Notes under the pieces: model-generated
Databases searched by the model: none
What the model saw: the letters and a program-made list of their open reading frames with translations, nothing else
Told to the model about the DNA's origin: nothing
Shown here: positions 1 to 5,206 of the stretch, piece after piece
Numbering within the stretch: position 1 is the first letter of the stretch
How the letters are laid out: every line of letters starts with the position of its first letter
Program-made: the position numbers and the translations under genes
NCBI GenBank assembly: GCA_030612605.1
Contig: JAUWNO010000128.1
Location: 1-6,480, forward strand
DNA from: Armatimonadota bacterium
GTDB taxonomy: Bacteria; Cloacimonadota; Cloacimonadia; Cloacimonadales; TCS61
DNA length: 6,480 nt
Direction of reading: 5' to 3'

Positions 1-505
1 AATTGCAAGCGATGGTATCATTGCTGGTCTTTGTGATACAAGTATAACTCCAATCCCCCTGATTTGTCCTAACCTAATACATTCTCCCAAATAATATGGA
101 CAAGTTAAAGGTGTAGAAATACTTTTTAATTCATCGACCCAGAGGACACAATTGCCTCTATAAAATATCATTTCGGCAAGCGTATTAAAATCTTCAATGC
201 TTCGATTATAGGGCTGATAAACTATTTTTCTAATACCTCTTTCCCATAATTCCGAAATTCCTTCAATATTGTGGCAAATATATACCTCTCGCTCTTGTGC
301 GAGGTCGTTATGCTCGAAACTTGAGGTCGTATAGCACAACATCTGTTAGATGAGGCCACAAAACCACCTTAGCGAACATACTTTTGCCCGACCGTTTTTT
401 TCCAAAAATACTTATAACATTATTTGAATGCCATTCCATTTCAGCCGTTTGTGGTGTTGTTTGTTCAACAATTTCTGGCTGATTTTCACCTTCCTCTTCT
501 TCCAT
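1..505 (-). CDS. FtsK/HerA-like DNA-translocating or packaging ATPase, needs a +1 frameshift, 3' end outside window
   Basis: This is a P-loop ATPase of the FtsK/HerA/A32 type, expected to form a ring and use ATP to move DNA into a capsid or through a pore. After about 22 acidic, disordered residues comes a Walker A motif, GKKRSGKS (35-42). The initial frame stops at 308-310, just after LYDLK (58-62). Skipping one base of TTT at 317-319 lets the next frame run open to base 1. It then reads FEHNDLAQE, a Walker B strand CVLWVDEL (119-126) and a sensor segment VILVSQRP (153-160), so 168 residues are visible. The downstream frame has no ATG before residue 112, so it is not a separate gene. The ATG (503-505) follows the previous stop in a TAA-A-ATG arrangement. 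The fold is certain. Packaging rather than plasmid transfer is inferred. The shift could be programmed, a real mutation or a sequencing error. Confidence 0.8.
284..322 (-). promoter_or_regulatory. Candidate +1 frameshift site with downstream hairpin
   Basis: In mRNA sense the site reads AAG UUU CGA GCA UAA. Phe-tRNA could slip from UUU to UUC while the ribosome waits at CGA, giving the +1 frame that encodes the rest of the ATPase. Eleven bases past the UUU there is an imperfect hairpin, ACCUCGC / GCGAGAGGU around a six-base loop (305 down to 284), with a two-base bulge. Influenza PA-X uses a comparable UUU-CGU +1 site. The sequence shows the frame break and the hairpin; that the shift is programmed is inference. 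Confidence 0.35.
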
Positions 506-506
506 T

Positions 507-761
507 TTACACCTGTTTCTGATTAAAATACCCTAAAATCCTAATGTATAATTCCCTCAACAATTCATCGAATTTATCTGGATTTTTGTTTACAGCATCA
601 ACTATAAACTTTCTGATTAAATCTTTTGGTAAATCAGAGGGTACATAATCTTCAACAAGTTCAGCCATAAACACTGATGCATCATTCTCCGGTTCTGCAT
701 CGGGAACCATAACCTCCAAAAGCTGTAATGCTGGTTTCAGCATTGCGTCTATTCCTTTCAT
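507..761 (-). CDS. Small acidic helical protein of unknown function (84 aa)
   Basis: I do not recognise this protein. It is acidic and predicted mostly helical, with two amphipathic stretches: MLKPALQLLEVMVPD near the N-terminus, and DLIRKFIVDAV followed by FDELLRELYIRIL in the C-terminal half. It has no cysteines, signal peptide or membrane segment. The ATG (759-761) has a strong AAGGAGGA at about 770-777, inside the end of the preceding gene, and overlaps that gene's stop as ATGA. Its own stop lies one base before the ATPase start, so the two are probably translated together. That position suggests, but does not prove, a structural or accessory role linked to the ATPase. Confidence 0.75.
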   Translation of the reverse strand: MKGIDAMLKPALQLLEVMVPDAEPENDASVFMAELVEDYVPSDLPKDLIRKFIVDAVNKNPDKFDELLRELYIRILGYFNQKQV

Positions 762-919
762 TTTATTTTTTCCTCCTTTAGTGGGTCATAACTTATACAA
801 TAGGCAACCCGACCATTTACAAACTTACCTGTCCAAAAAAAGAAACTAAAACCTTTTTTCTTTAATTTTACTGCTTGTTTAGCTCTTTTGTCCATTCTTG
901 AAAACATTAAAGCTTTCAT
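758..919 (-). CDS. Small basic protein of unknown function (53 aa)
   Basis: The frame is open back to an ATG at 973, but the first 18 codons from there would overlap the preceding gene. I choose the ATG at 917-919 (MKALMFSRMDKRAKQ), which overlaps the previous stop as ATGA, the same coupling seen elsewhere in this operon. The product is lysine-rich (about residues 10-22), followed by an aromatic patch GFSFFFWTGKF and a short C-terminal segment ending KEEKIK. The pattern suggests a small beta-containing, nucleic-acid- or membrane-associated protein, but there is no recognisable motif. Function unknown. Confidence 0.6.
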   Translation of the reverse strand: MKALMFSRMDKRAKQAVKLKKKGFSFFFWTGKFVNGRVAYCISYDPLKEEKIK

Positions 920-1077
920 TCCTTTTGCTTTGCTACACCAACAGCTAATAGAGCTACAATACCCGTAACACAAGCCATTACAATACCTAAATCCGCTGTC
1001 AAGTGTAAAGCATATACTGCTACACCTGTAAGCATACCGGCACCAAGTACCTCGTCTAATTTACCCCAGATTTTCAT
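916..1077 (-). CDS. Small membrane protein with two hydrophobic helices (53 aa)
   Basis: A short gene beginning MKIWGKLDEVLGAG. Residues about 12-26 (GAGMLTGVAVYALHL) and 30-47 (LGIVMACVTGIVALLAVG) are hydrophobic and rich in Gly, Ala and Val, separated by TAD. It ends with the charged tail AKQKE. This is the pattern of a two-helix hairpin in a membrane. The ATG at 1075-1077 is preceded by GGAGG (about 1085-1089) with a usual spacing. The TGA overlaps the next gene's ATG (ATGA). Small hydrophobic proteins close to an FtsK/HerA-type ATPase are common in membrane-containing viruses, so a virion-membrane, holin-like or transfer role is possible. None can be assigned from sequence. Confidence 0.75.
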   Translation of the reverse strand: MKIWGKLDEVLGAGMLTGVAVYALHLTADLGIVMACVTGIVALLAVGVAKQKE

Positions 1078-1142
1078 GTTTTTTCCTCCGCTTTCACTAC
1101 GCGAAAAAATATGAACTTGAGCGGCTTCGCCGCGATGTTCAT
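1074..1142 (-). CDS. Possible 22-aa micro-ORF over an extended hairpin
   Basis: The ATG at 1140-1142 lies one base after the previous stop and 6-7 bases after a GGGAG. The reading frame encodes 22 residues (MNIAAKPLKFIFF...), and its TGA overlaps the ATG of the two-helix membrane protein. The first 32 bases also form an inverted repeat, so this may be an RNA structure rather than a protein gene. It could act as a leader peptide coupling ribosomes to the next gene. Coding status is uncertain. Confidence 0.3.
   Translation of the reverse strand: MNIAAKPLKFIFFRVVKAEEKT
1111..1142 (-). repeat. Nested inverted repeat (extended hairpin)
   Basis: In mRNA sense, ATGAAC at the 5' end pairs with GTTCAT at the 3' end (6 bp). 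An inner GCGGC-GAA-GCCGC stem (5 bp, 3-base loop) lies between them. The outer and inner stems are separated by unpaired ATC on one side and TCAA on the other. A run of six U begins about five bases beyond the repeat. It covers the start codon of the possible 22-aa ORF, so it could affect initiation, act as a weak attenuator, or be a remnant of a mobile repeat. Confidence 0.55.
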
Positions 1143-1143
1143 G

Positions 1144-1242
1144 TTAATCTCCCTTCTTTCTTCTCTTTCTTTTATGTGCTTTATCCAAAATTGTTACCCA
1201 ATCTTCAGTCGGTTTCTTCTTCGTCTTCTTTCTCTTTGTCAT
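1144..1242 (-). CDS. Very basic 32-aa protein overlapping the end of the 175-aa gene
   Basis: The ATG at 1240-1242 opens a frame within the last 38 bases of the 175-aa gene and continues 61 bases past that gene's TGA. The product reads MTKRKKTKKKPTEDWV, then TILDKAHKRKRRKKGD, so it is almost entirely Lys/Arg around a short amphipathic core. It fills what would otherwise be a gap of about 60 bases, and its TAA lies one base before the next possible ATG. The basic N-terminus partly follows from being out of frame with an acidic, K/E-rich tail, so coding is plausible rather than sure. There is no clear Shine-Dalgarno site; translation could be coupled to the upstream gene. If real, a nucleic-acid-binding role would fit. 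Confidence 0.45.
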   Translation of the reverse strand: MTKRKKTKKKPTEDWVTILDKAHKRKRRKKGD

Positions 1243-1732
1243 CTTTTAATTTCTTTTTATGCTCACGCTGCTTTACAGCCAAACTACCAACTATTGAACC
1301 TGTCGCAATTAATAGCGGTAACTCGTCAAAAAGGTATTCAAGTGGTGAGAACCCTTTCTTTTCGCAATAACTGAAAAGTTGGTCACCCCACGCGTTAACT
1401 AATTTTTCGTTAACTTCCATATAATCCCCAAACACCATTTGAGGTATTGTCCAGATTGTCTGAGCAAAAAAATGGCTATCTTCTTTTGTAAATTGTGTTG
1501 CTACTTCTGTCTTTTTCTCTTCTTCTGCTGAAACATGAGGAATATCCGGTACCTCTTTCTTAACAGTTTCAACTTTTAACTCAACTTTTTTATAAGCTCC
1601 AGTTGCAGCTTTTCTTTCTACTGGTGCTACAAGAACTGGTTCTTCCTCGGGAATTTCTTCCTCTGTCCCTCCAACACTTCCAGGGTTGCTCGCTACGCTC
1701 CCAACATTCTCCTCTGTTACTTCCTCGTTCAT
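1205..1732 (-). CDS. Acidic 175-aa protein with a single C-terminal hydrophobic segment
   Basis: Not recognised. Residues 1-35 are acidic and low-complexity (EEEIPEEEPVLVAPVE). About 40-80 is a charged linker. About 80-140 looks folded, with aromatic residues (HFFAQTIWTIPQMVFGDY). Residues about 139-155 (ELPLLIATGSIVGSLAV) form one possible membrane helix, followed by a strongly charged tail KQREHKKKLKDDKEKEDEE. That gives a topology with a large N-terminal domain and a short C-terminal tail. The ATG at 1730-1732 lies one base after the preceding TAA and has no obvious Shine-Dalgarno site, suggesting coupled translation. The disordered acidic arm and single anchor would suit a virion or membrane-complex component; this is inference. 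Confidence 0.8.
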   Translation of the reverse strand: MNEEVTEENVGSVASNPGSVGGTEEEIPEEEPVLVAPVERKAATGAYKKVELKVETVKKEVPDIPHVSAEEEKKTEVATQFTKEDSHFFAQTIWTIPQMVFGDYMEVNEKLVNAWGDQLFSYCEKKGFSPLEYLFDELPLLIATGSIVGSLAVKQREHKKKLKDDKEKEDEEETD

Positions 1733-1733
1733 T

Positions 1734-1919
1734 TTATTTGTGCTTCATGCTTCGAAGCCATTCCATTTTAGCTTTATTGAATTGCTTAATAGGCAACATT
1801 TTTGCTTTCTTAGCTTTCTGACAAGCTAAGCATTTAACGTATGCCGATTTTGAGTGTGGTTGCCTTTTAACAATTTTGCCACAATATAAGCAAACTGCAG
1901 TAGTTCCTTTCGCTCCCAT
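1734..1919 (-). CDS. Small zinc-ribbon protein (61 aa)
   Basis: Two CxxC knuckles, C10-LY-C13 and C30-LA-C33, lie 16 residues apart, as in a single treble-clef or zinc-ribbon fold binding one Zn ion. Basic residues surround both knuckles (KIVKRQPHSK, QKAKKAK). The C-terminal third (MLPIKQFNKAKMEWLRSMKHK without a break) is a positively charged amphipathic helix. Such proteins usually bind DNA or RNA, or serve as transcription co-factors, and are very common in archaeal mobile elements. The start ATG (1917-1919) lies five bases after the preceding stop without a clear Shine-Dalgarno site. The stop is one base from the next ATG. Zinc binding is well supported; the target is unknown. Confidence 0.8.
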   Translation of the reverse strand: MGAKGTTAVCLYCGKIVKRQPHSKSAYVKCLACQKAKKAKMLPIKQFNKAKMEWLRSMKHK

Positions 1920-1924
1920 GTTTT

Positions 1925-2284
1925 TTAGAAGAATCCAAAACCTAATGCATCCAATTTTTCTTCCGATTTTTCCTCAATTTCTGATTTCTTTTTGCGTTTT
2001 TTTACCGCTTTCTTTACTTCAGGTTCCGGTTTTTCTTCTATAATTGGTTCTGTTGCAGATTTTTCTACAATAGGTTTTTCTACAGTAGGTTTTTCTGCAA
2101 TAGGTTTTTCTACAATAGGTTTTTCTACAGTAGGTTTTTCTTCAGCTTGCTTTTTATCAACTAAATAATCCGCAATCAAATATTTCTGCTTTTTTCCAGT
2201 TTCTGGATTTACAACCCAAAAAGTTTTTTCTCCTCTTACCGTCATCAGCTCATTACTGATGGGATTTCTCACTGAAGGACTCAT
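1925..2284 (-). CDS. 119-aa protein with pentapeptide EKP repeats and a lysine-rich segment
   Basis: Residues 1-45 look like a small folded domain (GEKTFWVVNPETGKKQKYLI). From about 48 to 78 there is a run of five-residue repeats of the form EKP[TI][VA], then EEKPEPEVKK, a basic cluster KKAVKKRKKK and a conspicuous hydrophobic end, LDALGFGFF. The repeat arm should be extended and disordered, a spacer between the N-terminal domain and the C-terminal peptide. The terminal GFGFF could be a docking peptide. The ATG at 2282-2284 overlaps the previous stop as ATGA. Function unknown; a scaffold, tether or DNA-binding tail is possible. Confidence 0.75.
   Translation of the reverse strand: MSPSVRNPISNELMTVRGEKTFWVVNPETGKKQKYLIADYLVDKKQAEEKPTVEKPIVEKPIAEKPTVEKPIVEKSATEPIIEEKPEPEVKKAVKKRKKKSEIEEKSEEKLDALGFGFF
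2060..2141 (-). repeat. 15-bp tandem repeat array, about 5.5 units
   Basis: On the plus strand the unit is TTTTTCTACAATAGG, repeated at 2060, 2075, 2090, 2105 and 2120 with a partial sixth unit at 2135. Units differ at one or two positions. Units 1-2 equal units 4-5, so a 37-base stretch (2060-2096) recurs exactly at 2105-2141, showing a recent 45-bp duplication. It encodes the EKPxx repeats of the 119-aa protein in frame, so copy number can change without breaking the gene. Confidence 0.9.
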
Positions 2285-2526
2285 TTTTCTATTTCCTTTA
2301 TATATGCTTTTTCAGGATTTTCCTTTCTCCATTTTTTACAATATTTGCTTTTATAATCTAATAATTTTCTGTTTCCTTTTGTTTTCTTTCTTTCCTCTTT
2401 GAGGTTTCTAAGAAAAACTCCTCCTTTCCAGTGGAAGGAACCATTTGGAAGAATATTAATTATAATAGCGCAATTAGCATCATCCGAAGTTTCTGAAAAT
2501 AAAACTATACTTTTACTTTTTTGCAT
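2281..2526 (-). CDS. Basic 81-aa protein of unknown function
   Basis: Not recognised. The first half looks like a beta-rich domain (KSIVLFSETSDDANCAIIINI, broken at the next Leu, then PNGSFHWKGGVFLRN). The second half is strongly basic and helical (KEERKKTKGNRKLL, KYCKKWRKENPEK), suggesting nucleic-acid binding. A GGAGG (2531-2535) lies four bases from the ATG (2524-2526). It is the first gene after the structured gap downstream of the polymerase gene, so its expression could depend on read-through or on a new promoter there. The stop overlaps the next start as ATGA. Confidence 0.7.
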   Translation of the reverse strand: MQKSKSIVLFSETSDDANCAIIINILPNGSFHWKGGVFLRNLKEERKKTKGNRKLLDYKSKYCKKWRKENPEKAYIKEIEK

Positions 2527-2573
2527 GCTTCCTCCTCTTCATTTTACTTGCATTTCCCGAAAGATGGAAACTT

Positions 2574-2615
2574 CAAAAATTTACTTCCGAGGTCATGCAC
2601 CTGATGACCTCGGAA
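2574..2615 (-). terminator. Perfect 12-bp hairpin followed by a short U tract (possible terminator or attenuator)
   Basis: TTCCGAGGTCAT (2585-2596) and ATGACCTCGGAA (2604-2615) are exact reverse complements around a seven-base loop. In mRNA sense the hairpin is followed by GUAAAUUUUUG, so five U lie about five bases past the stem. It sits about 90 bases after the polymerase stop codon. An intrinsic terminator normally has the U tract directly after the stem, so this is a weak match. A processing site or end-protecting stem is equally possible. Confidence 0.4.
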
Positions 2616-2699
2616 TGTGCGGAAATATCCGTTCCGGTTTTGCGATTGAAAACCGGATAGGATTCTCCGGGACAGAGTCCCGTCGAATCGGGCGCATAT
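2585..2699 (-). ncRNA. GC-rich, highly structured RNA element of unknown class
   Basis: Bases 2616-2698 are 53% G+C in an otherwise AT-rich window and are full of inverted repeats. Besides the 12-bp hairpin (2585-2615) there is a 9-bp stem TCCGGTTTT/AAAACCGGA (2633-2641 with 2649-2657, 7-base loop). There is also a nested stem GATTC-TC-CGGGAC/GTCCCG-TC-GAATC (2661-2689), a small CGGA/TCCG stem (2620-2631), and an outer pairing of 2616-2621 with 2693-2698. Read on the minus strand, the internal loop of the nested stem becomes tandem G-A pairs, which stack well, so I favour the minus strand. It fits no tRNA or riboswitch that I can recognise. Folding is visible in the sequence; being a functional RNA is inference. 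Confidence 0.5.
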
Positions 2700-2703
2700 T
2701 TCC

Positions 2704-5205
2704 TCACTTGCCAATTCGTTCGATTTTAGATATTAACAATTTATATAATCCGCTTCTATCGTTTGGCAAGAATTTTTTACCTAAAAGTTTATCCAAGAGT
2801 GTTCCTTTTAATTGCCCTTCTCTAAAATCCCTCCAAAGCATTTTTAAAGCACAGTCACTTTTTCCCGATTTTTTCCAAAAAGCTATTCGTTTTGTTTTAT
2901 CGTCCTCTGATACAAATTTCCCCACCATTACGTCTTTCAAACCTTCTTCTAAATACACAGCATATTCTTCGATTTCGTCTTTTTCGAATTTTATTGAATC
3001 CTGAGCAATAGAAGCTGCCTTTCGCGCGCCGCCTACGTAAGGAACTTCATGACGTCTCTTCCTTTGTTTTGCATGTTCTTCCTCTGCAAGATTCAATAAT
3101 TCATCGTCGGTTTTATATAGCTCTTCAGTATTTATTTTTGATATATCAAAATCCTTCATAAGTTCTTTTTCCAAACGGAGTTTTTCTGCTTTATAAGCTT
3201 TTTCCGGAACTCTGAAGTTTTTATCACTAAGGATTAAAAGAATTAACGGATCACCGTCAATATCTCCTGCCATTAATCGAATTGCTTCGGGAACAAGCTT
3301 TACAGTATTATTTTGCTGAAAGCGGTCTTTTGTTTTTGTAGCAATAAATTCTTGAACATGGTATTTACTTACAACTGGTTCTCGGCGCAAAAGAACTTTT
3401 TGCCCTGATTTTATTTTCAAAAGACTCATATCGTGCTGAGTAAATTCAATTTCATACGTTTTTCCGATTTTTGCCACAGCAACAAAATTGTTTCTTCCTT
3501 TTTTTGTTTTCGATGTTACTGAACGAATTAATTGTATTATTGCTTCTTTCTTAAAGGTGCTGAATAAAACAAGACTTCTTTCCTCATCGTCATTGATCTT
3601 ACCCAATCGGTCGATAGTTTCAAATAATCGAGTTTTTTGCAATTGCTTAATGCCCGATTTTCGAGACTGCAAGCTTTTCTTAGGTAACCAGTTAGGTAAC
3701 CAGATTTTCTCTTTTACAAAATCGATATCCCAAAGATAATGGTTAAATAAATATAATTTGCCACCTTCTTTGGGCTTTGCTTGCCTATTAACTGATTTTA
3801 TTTCACCCTTATTGTCCAAAACCAAATCAAGCATATAAAACAAATCTGCTAATTCTTGGTTTGGCAGGATTTCGGTTTGCAATTCCTTCGAACCATAAAG
3901 AGCAATTATCGGATATACTGTTGAGGAAATAGAAACAGGTTTTTTCGAAAACCTTGAACTTGCTAATTGCTGCGCCTGATAAAAAACTGCCAATCTTCCA
4001 GTTTTATTTATTTCCTTCAATGCAGCACCACATTTCCGTGTTTCTTTTTTACCATAAACCTGATTCGGATTAATCATGATGTCCGAATCATTAGGCATAT
4101 GATTTCGAACTTCACATACAATCCCTTTTAAGCTGGTTAAACCTAAAAGCTTATCTCCAACGCCAATTTGCCCTCGTTTCAAAATTTCAAATTCAAAAGT
4201 GAAATTTTTTCGCCCTCTTATTTTATGATTTATCAAATAACCATCTGCAGTAAACACTATTTTTGGAGTTAACTCTTCGCCTGCCTGGATTTTTCGGTCA
4301 CTTGGATATTTTTTAACAACTTCTTCTAATTCAGCTCTGGATTCGCCTATTTCTGTTTTTCTTACAACTTTTTCCGTTATATAATCACGTACAAGGAAAT
4401 TATACGCCATTGCTGCGGAAGCTTTTTCTGAAATTATTAATCCACCATCATTAGTTAAATATAAATCTTCTTCTGAAGTTGCAAAACAAACTTTTAAATA
4501 AATCAAACCTTTTGATTCACCTTTAAAATAATGCTCAGCTTGTATTGTTTGTTCAAAATCTCCGTGGTTTAACCAAGATGCTGCTGCTCGGCGCAAACGT
4601 TTAACAGGATTATAATTATAGTAAGGCAAATCTGTTACTCCAGTATGAAACAAATCGCCTGGCTCAACAATATAACCACGCCAATCTTTTCCGCTTACTT
4701 CACTTGCAAGAATTGGACAAAGAGGTGCATTTTTATATAGATTTATAATGCTTTCAATATTTTCAGAAGTCAATTTGAGCAAATTTCCCTCTTCATCTAC
4801 AATATCTCTTGGGTCTTTGATATTACCTCCTTGAATCCTTTCGTCAAAATTAACTGGCATTTCCACTGTTTTCGGTTGAAAATGCTCTATTCTGATTTTT
4901 CTTGAACGAAATGCCTGTTTTTCATTTTTATATGATTTTCCGAAATATTTGTGACACCAATTATTTACTGTAACAACACTAACTCTTAATTTTTCTGCGA
5001 GTTCATTTCGTTTTAAATCAGCTTCGAAAGCCTTTATTAAATCTTCTTTCGGAACAGTTTCAGTTTTTGCTCGTTCTAATTCTTTTCCGAATTTTTCTTT
5101 TGCAGCTTTTATTACTGCTTTTTCTGGTCTTTCATCCTTTTCATTAATAATTTCTTTTGCTACAATACCACCAGTTTTATAATACTTTTCCATTTGCTTG
5201 TTCAT
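2704..5205 (-). CDS. Single-chain two-barrel RNA polymerase homologue (833 aa), with N-terminal HTH-like segment
   Basis: One chain carries both catalytic double-psi beta-barrels of cellular RNA polymerase. The beta-like barrel has VGDKLLGLTSLKG (349-361; conserved lysines K352 and K360), then MPNDSDIMINP (370-380), matching the GDK-x(n)-KG ... DMP ... D-I-x-x-NP signature of the beta subunit. The beta'-like barrel has VLLRREP (604-610), then MAGDIDGD (645-652), matching LLNRAPT ... NADFDGD. D648, D650 and D652 should hold the catalytic Mg. A later VGGARKAASIAQDS recalls the conserved segment after the active site in YonO and RNAi-type polymerases. Residues about 63-91 (NELAEKLRVSVVTVNNW) look like an HTH. 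The frame is open up to 5325, but I start at ATG 5203-5205 because an overlapping zinc-ribbon gene occupies that stretch. Expected activity is nucleotide polymerisation on a DNA or RNA template; which one is unknown. Confidence 0.85.
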   Translation of the reverse strand: MNKQMEKYYKTGGIVAKEIINEKDERPEKAVIKAAKEKFGKELERAKTETVPKEDLIKAFEADLKRNELAEKLRVSVVTVNNWCHKYFGKSYKNEKQAFRSRKIRIEHFQPKTVEMPVNFDERIQGGNIKDPRDIVDEEGNLLKLTSENIESIINLYKNAPLCPILASEVSGKDWRGYIVEPGDLFHTGVTDLPYYNYNPVKRLRRAAASWLNHGDFEQTIQAEHYFKGESKGLIYLKVCFATSEEDLYLTNDGGLIISEKASAAMAYNFLVRDYITEKVVRKTEIGESRAELEEVVKKYPSDRKIQAGEELTPKIVFTADGYLINHKIRGRKNFTFEFEILKRGQIGVGDKLLGLTSLKGIVCEVRNHMPNDSDIMINPNQVYGKKETRKCGAALKEINKTGRLAVFYQAQQLASSRFSKKPVSISSTVYPIIALYGSKELQTEILPNQELADLFYMLDLVLDNKGEIKSVNRQAKPKEGGKLYLFNHYLWDIDFVKEKIWLPNWLPKKSLQSRKSGIKQLQKTRLFETIDRLGKINDDEERSLVLFSTFKKEAIIQLIRSVTSKTKKGRNNFVAVAKIGKTYEIEFTQHDMSLLKIKSGQKVLLRREPVVSKYHVQEFIATKTKDRFQQNNTVKLVPEAIRLMAGDIDGDPLILLILSDKNFRVPEKAYKAEKLRLEKELMKDFDISKINTEELYKTDDELLNLAEEEHAKQRKRRHEVPYVGGARKAASIAQDSIKFEKDEIEEYAVYLEEGLKDVMVGKFVSEDDKTKRIAFWKKSGKSDCALKMLWRDFREGQLKGTLLDKLLGKKFLPNDRSGLYKLLISKIERIGK

Positions 5206-5206
5206 T

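Noticed and set aside
758..973. 71-aa version of the small basic protein starting at 973 (MCYGYCSSISCWC...)
   Set aside because: The additional residues are out of frame within the two-helix membrane protein gene. The ATGA overlap supports the start at 919.
1111..1821. Plus-strand ORFs of 60-90 codons rich in Leu, Ser and Phe
   Set aside because: These are shadows of Glu/Lys-rich minus-strand genes; they have no ribosome-binding sites and no motifs.
2047..2145. CRISPR array
   Set aside because: The repeats are contiguous 15-bp units without spacers and lie in frame within a protein gene.
2601..2625. Hammerhead-ribozyme core (CTGATGA followed by GAAA) on the plus strand
   Set aside because: CTGATGA is part of the perfect 12-bp hairpin and its loop, and no stem II lies between it and GAAA. 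Likely coincidence.
2593..2697. 34-codon minus-strand ORF (MRPIRRDSVPENP...) with GAGG before its ATG, just after the polymerase stop
   Set aside because: It runs through all the hairpins, and its odd composition (Arg, Pro, Ser) follows from the GC-rich inverted repeats. The RNA-structure explanation is stronger. Not fully excluded.
2615..2699. tRNA gene on the plus strand (7-bp closing stem, CCCG-TCGAAT-CGGG beside it, 85 bases)
   Set aside because: The T loop lacks one T, no D-loop GG is found, the middle stem is 9 bp rather than 5, and its loop lacks U33. The T-arm-like pairing also competes with a stronger stem.
2399..3004. 201-aa plus-strand ORF
   Set aside because: It is antisense to the polymerase C-terminus, the structured gap and the 81-aa gene, and shows no motif.
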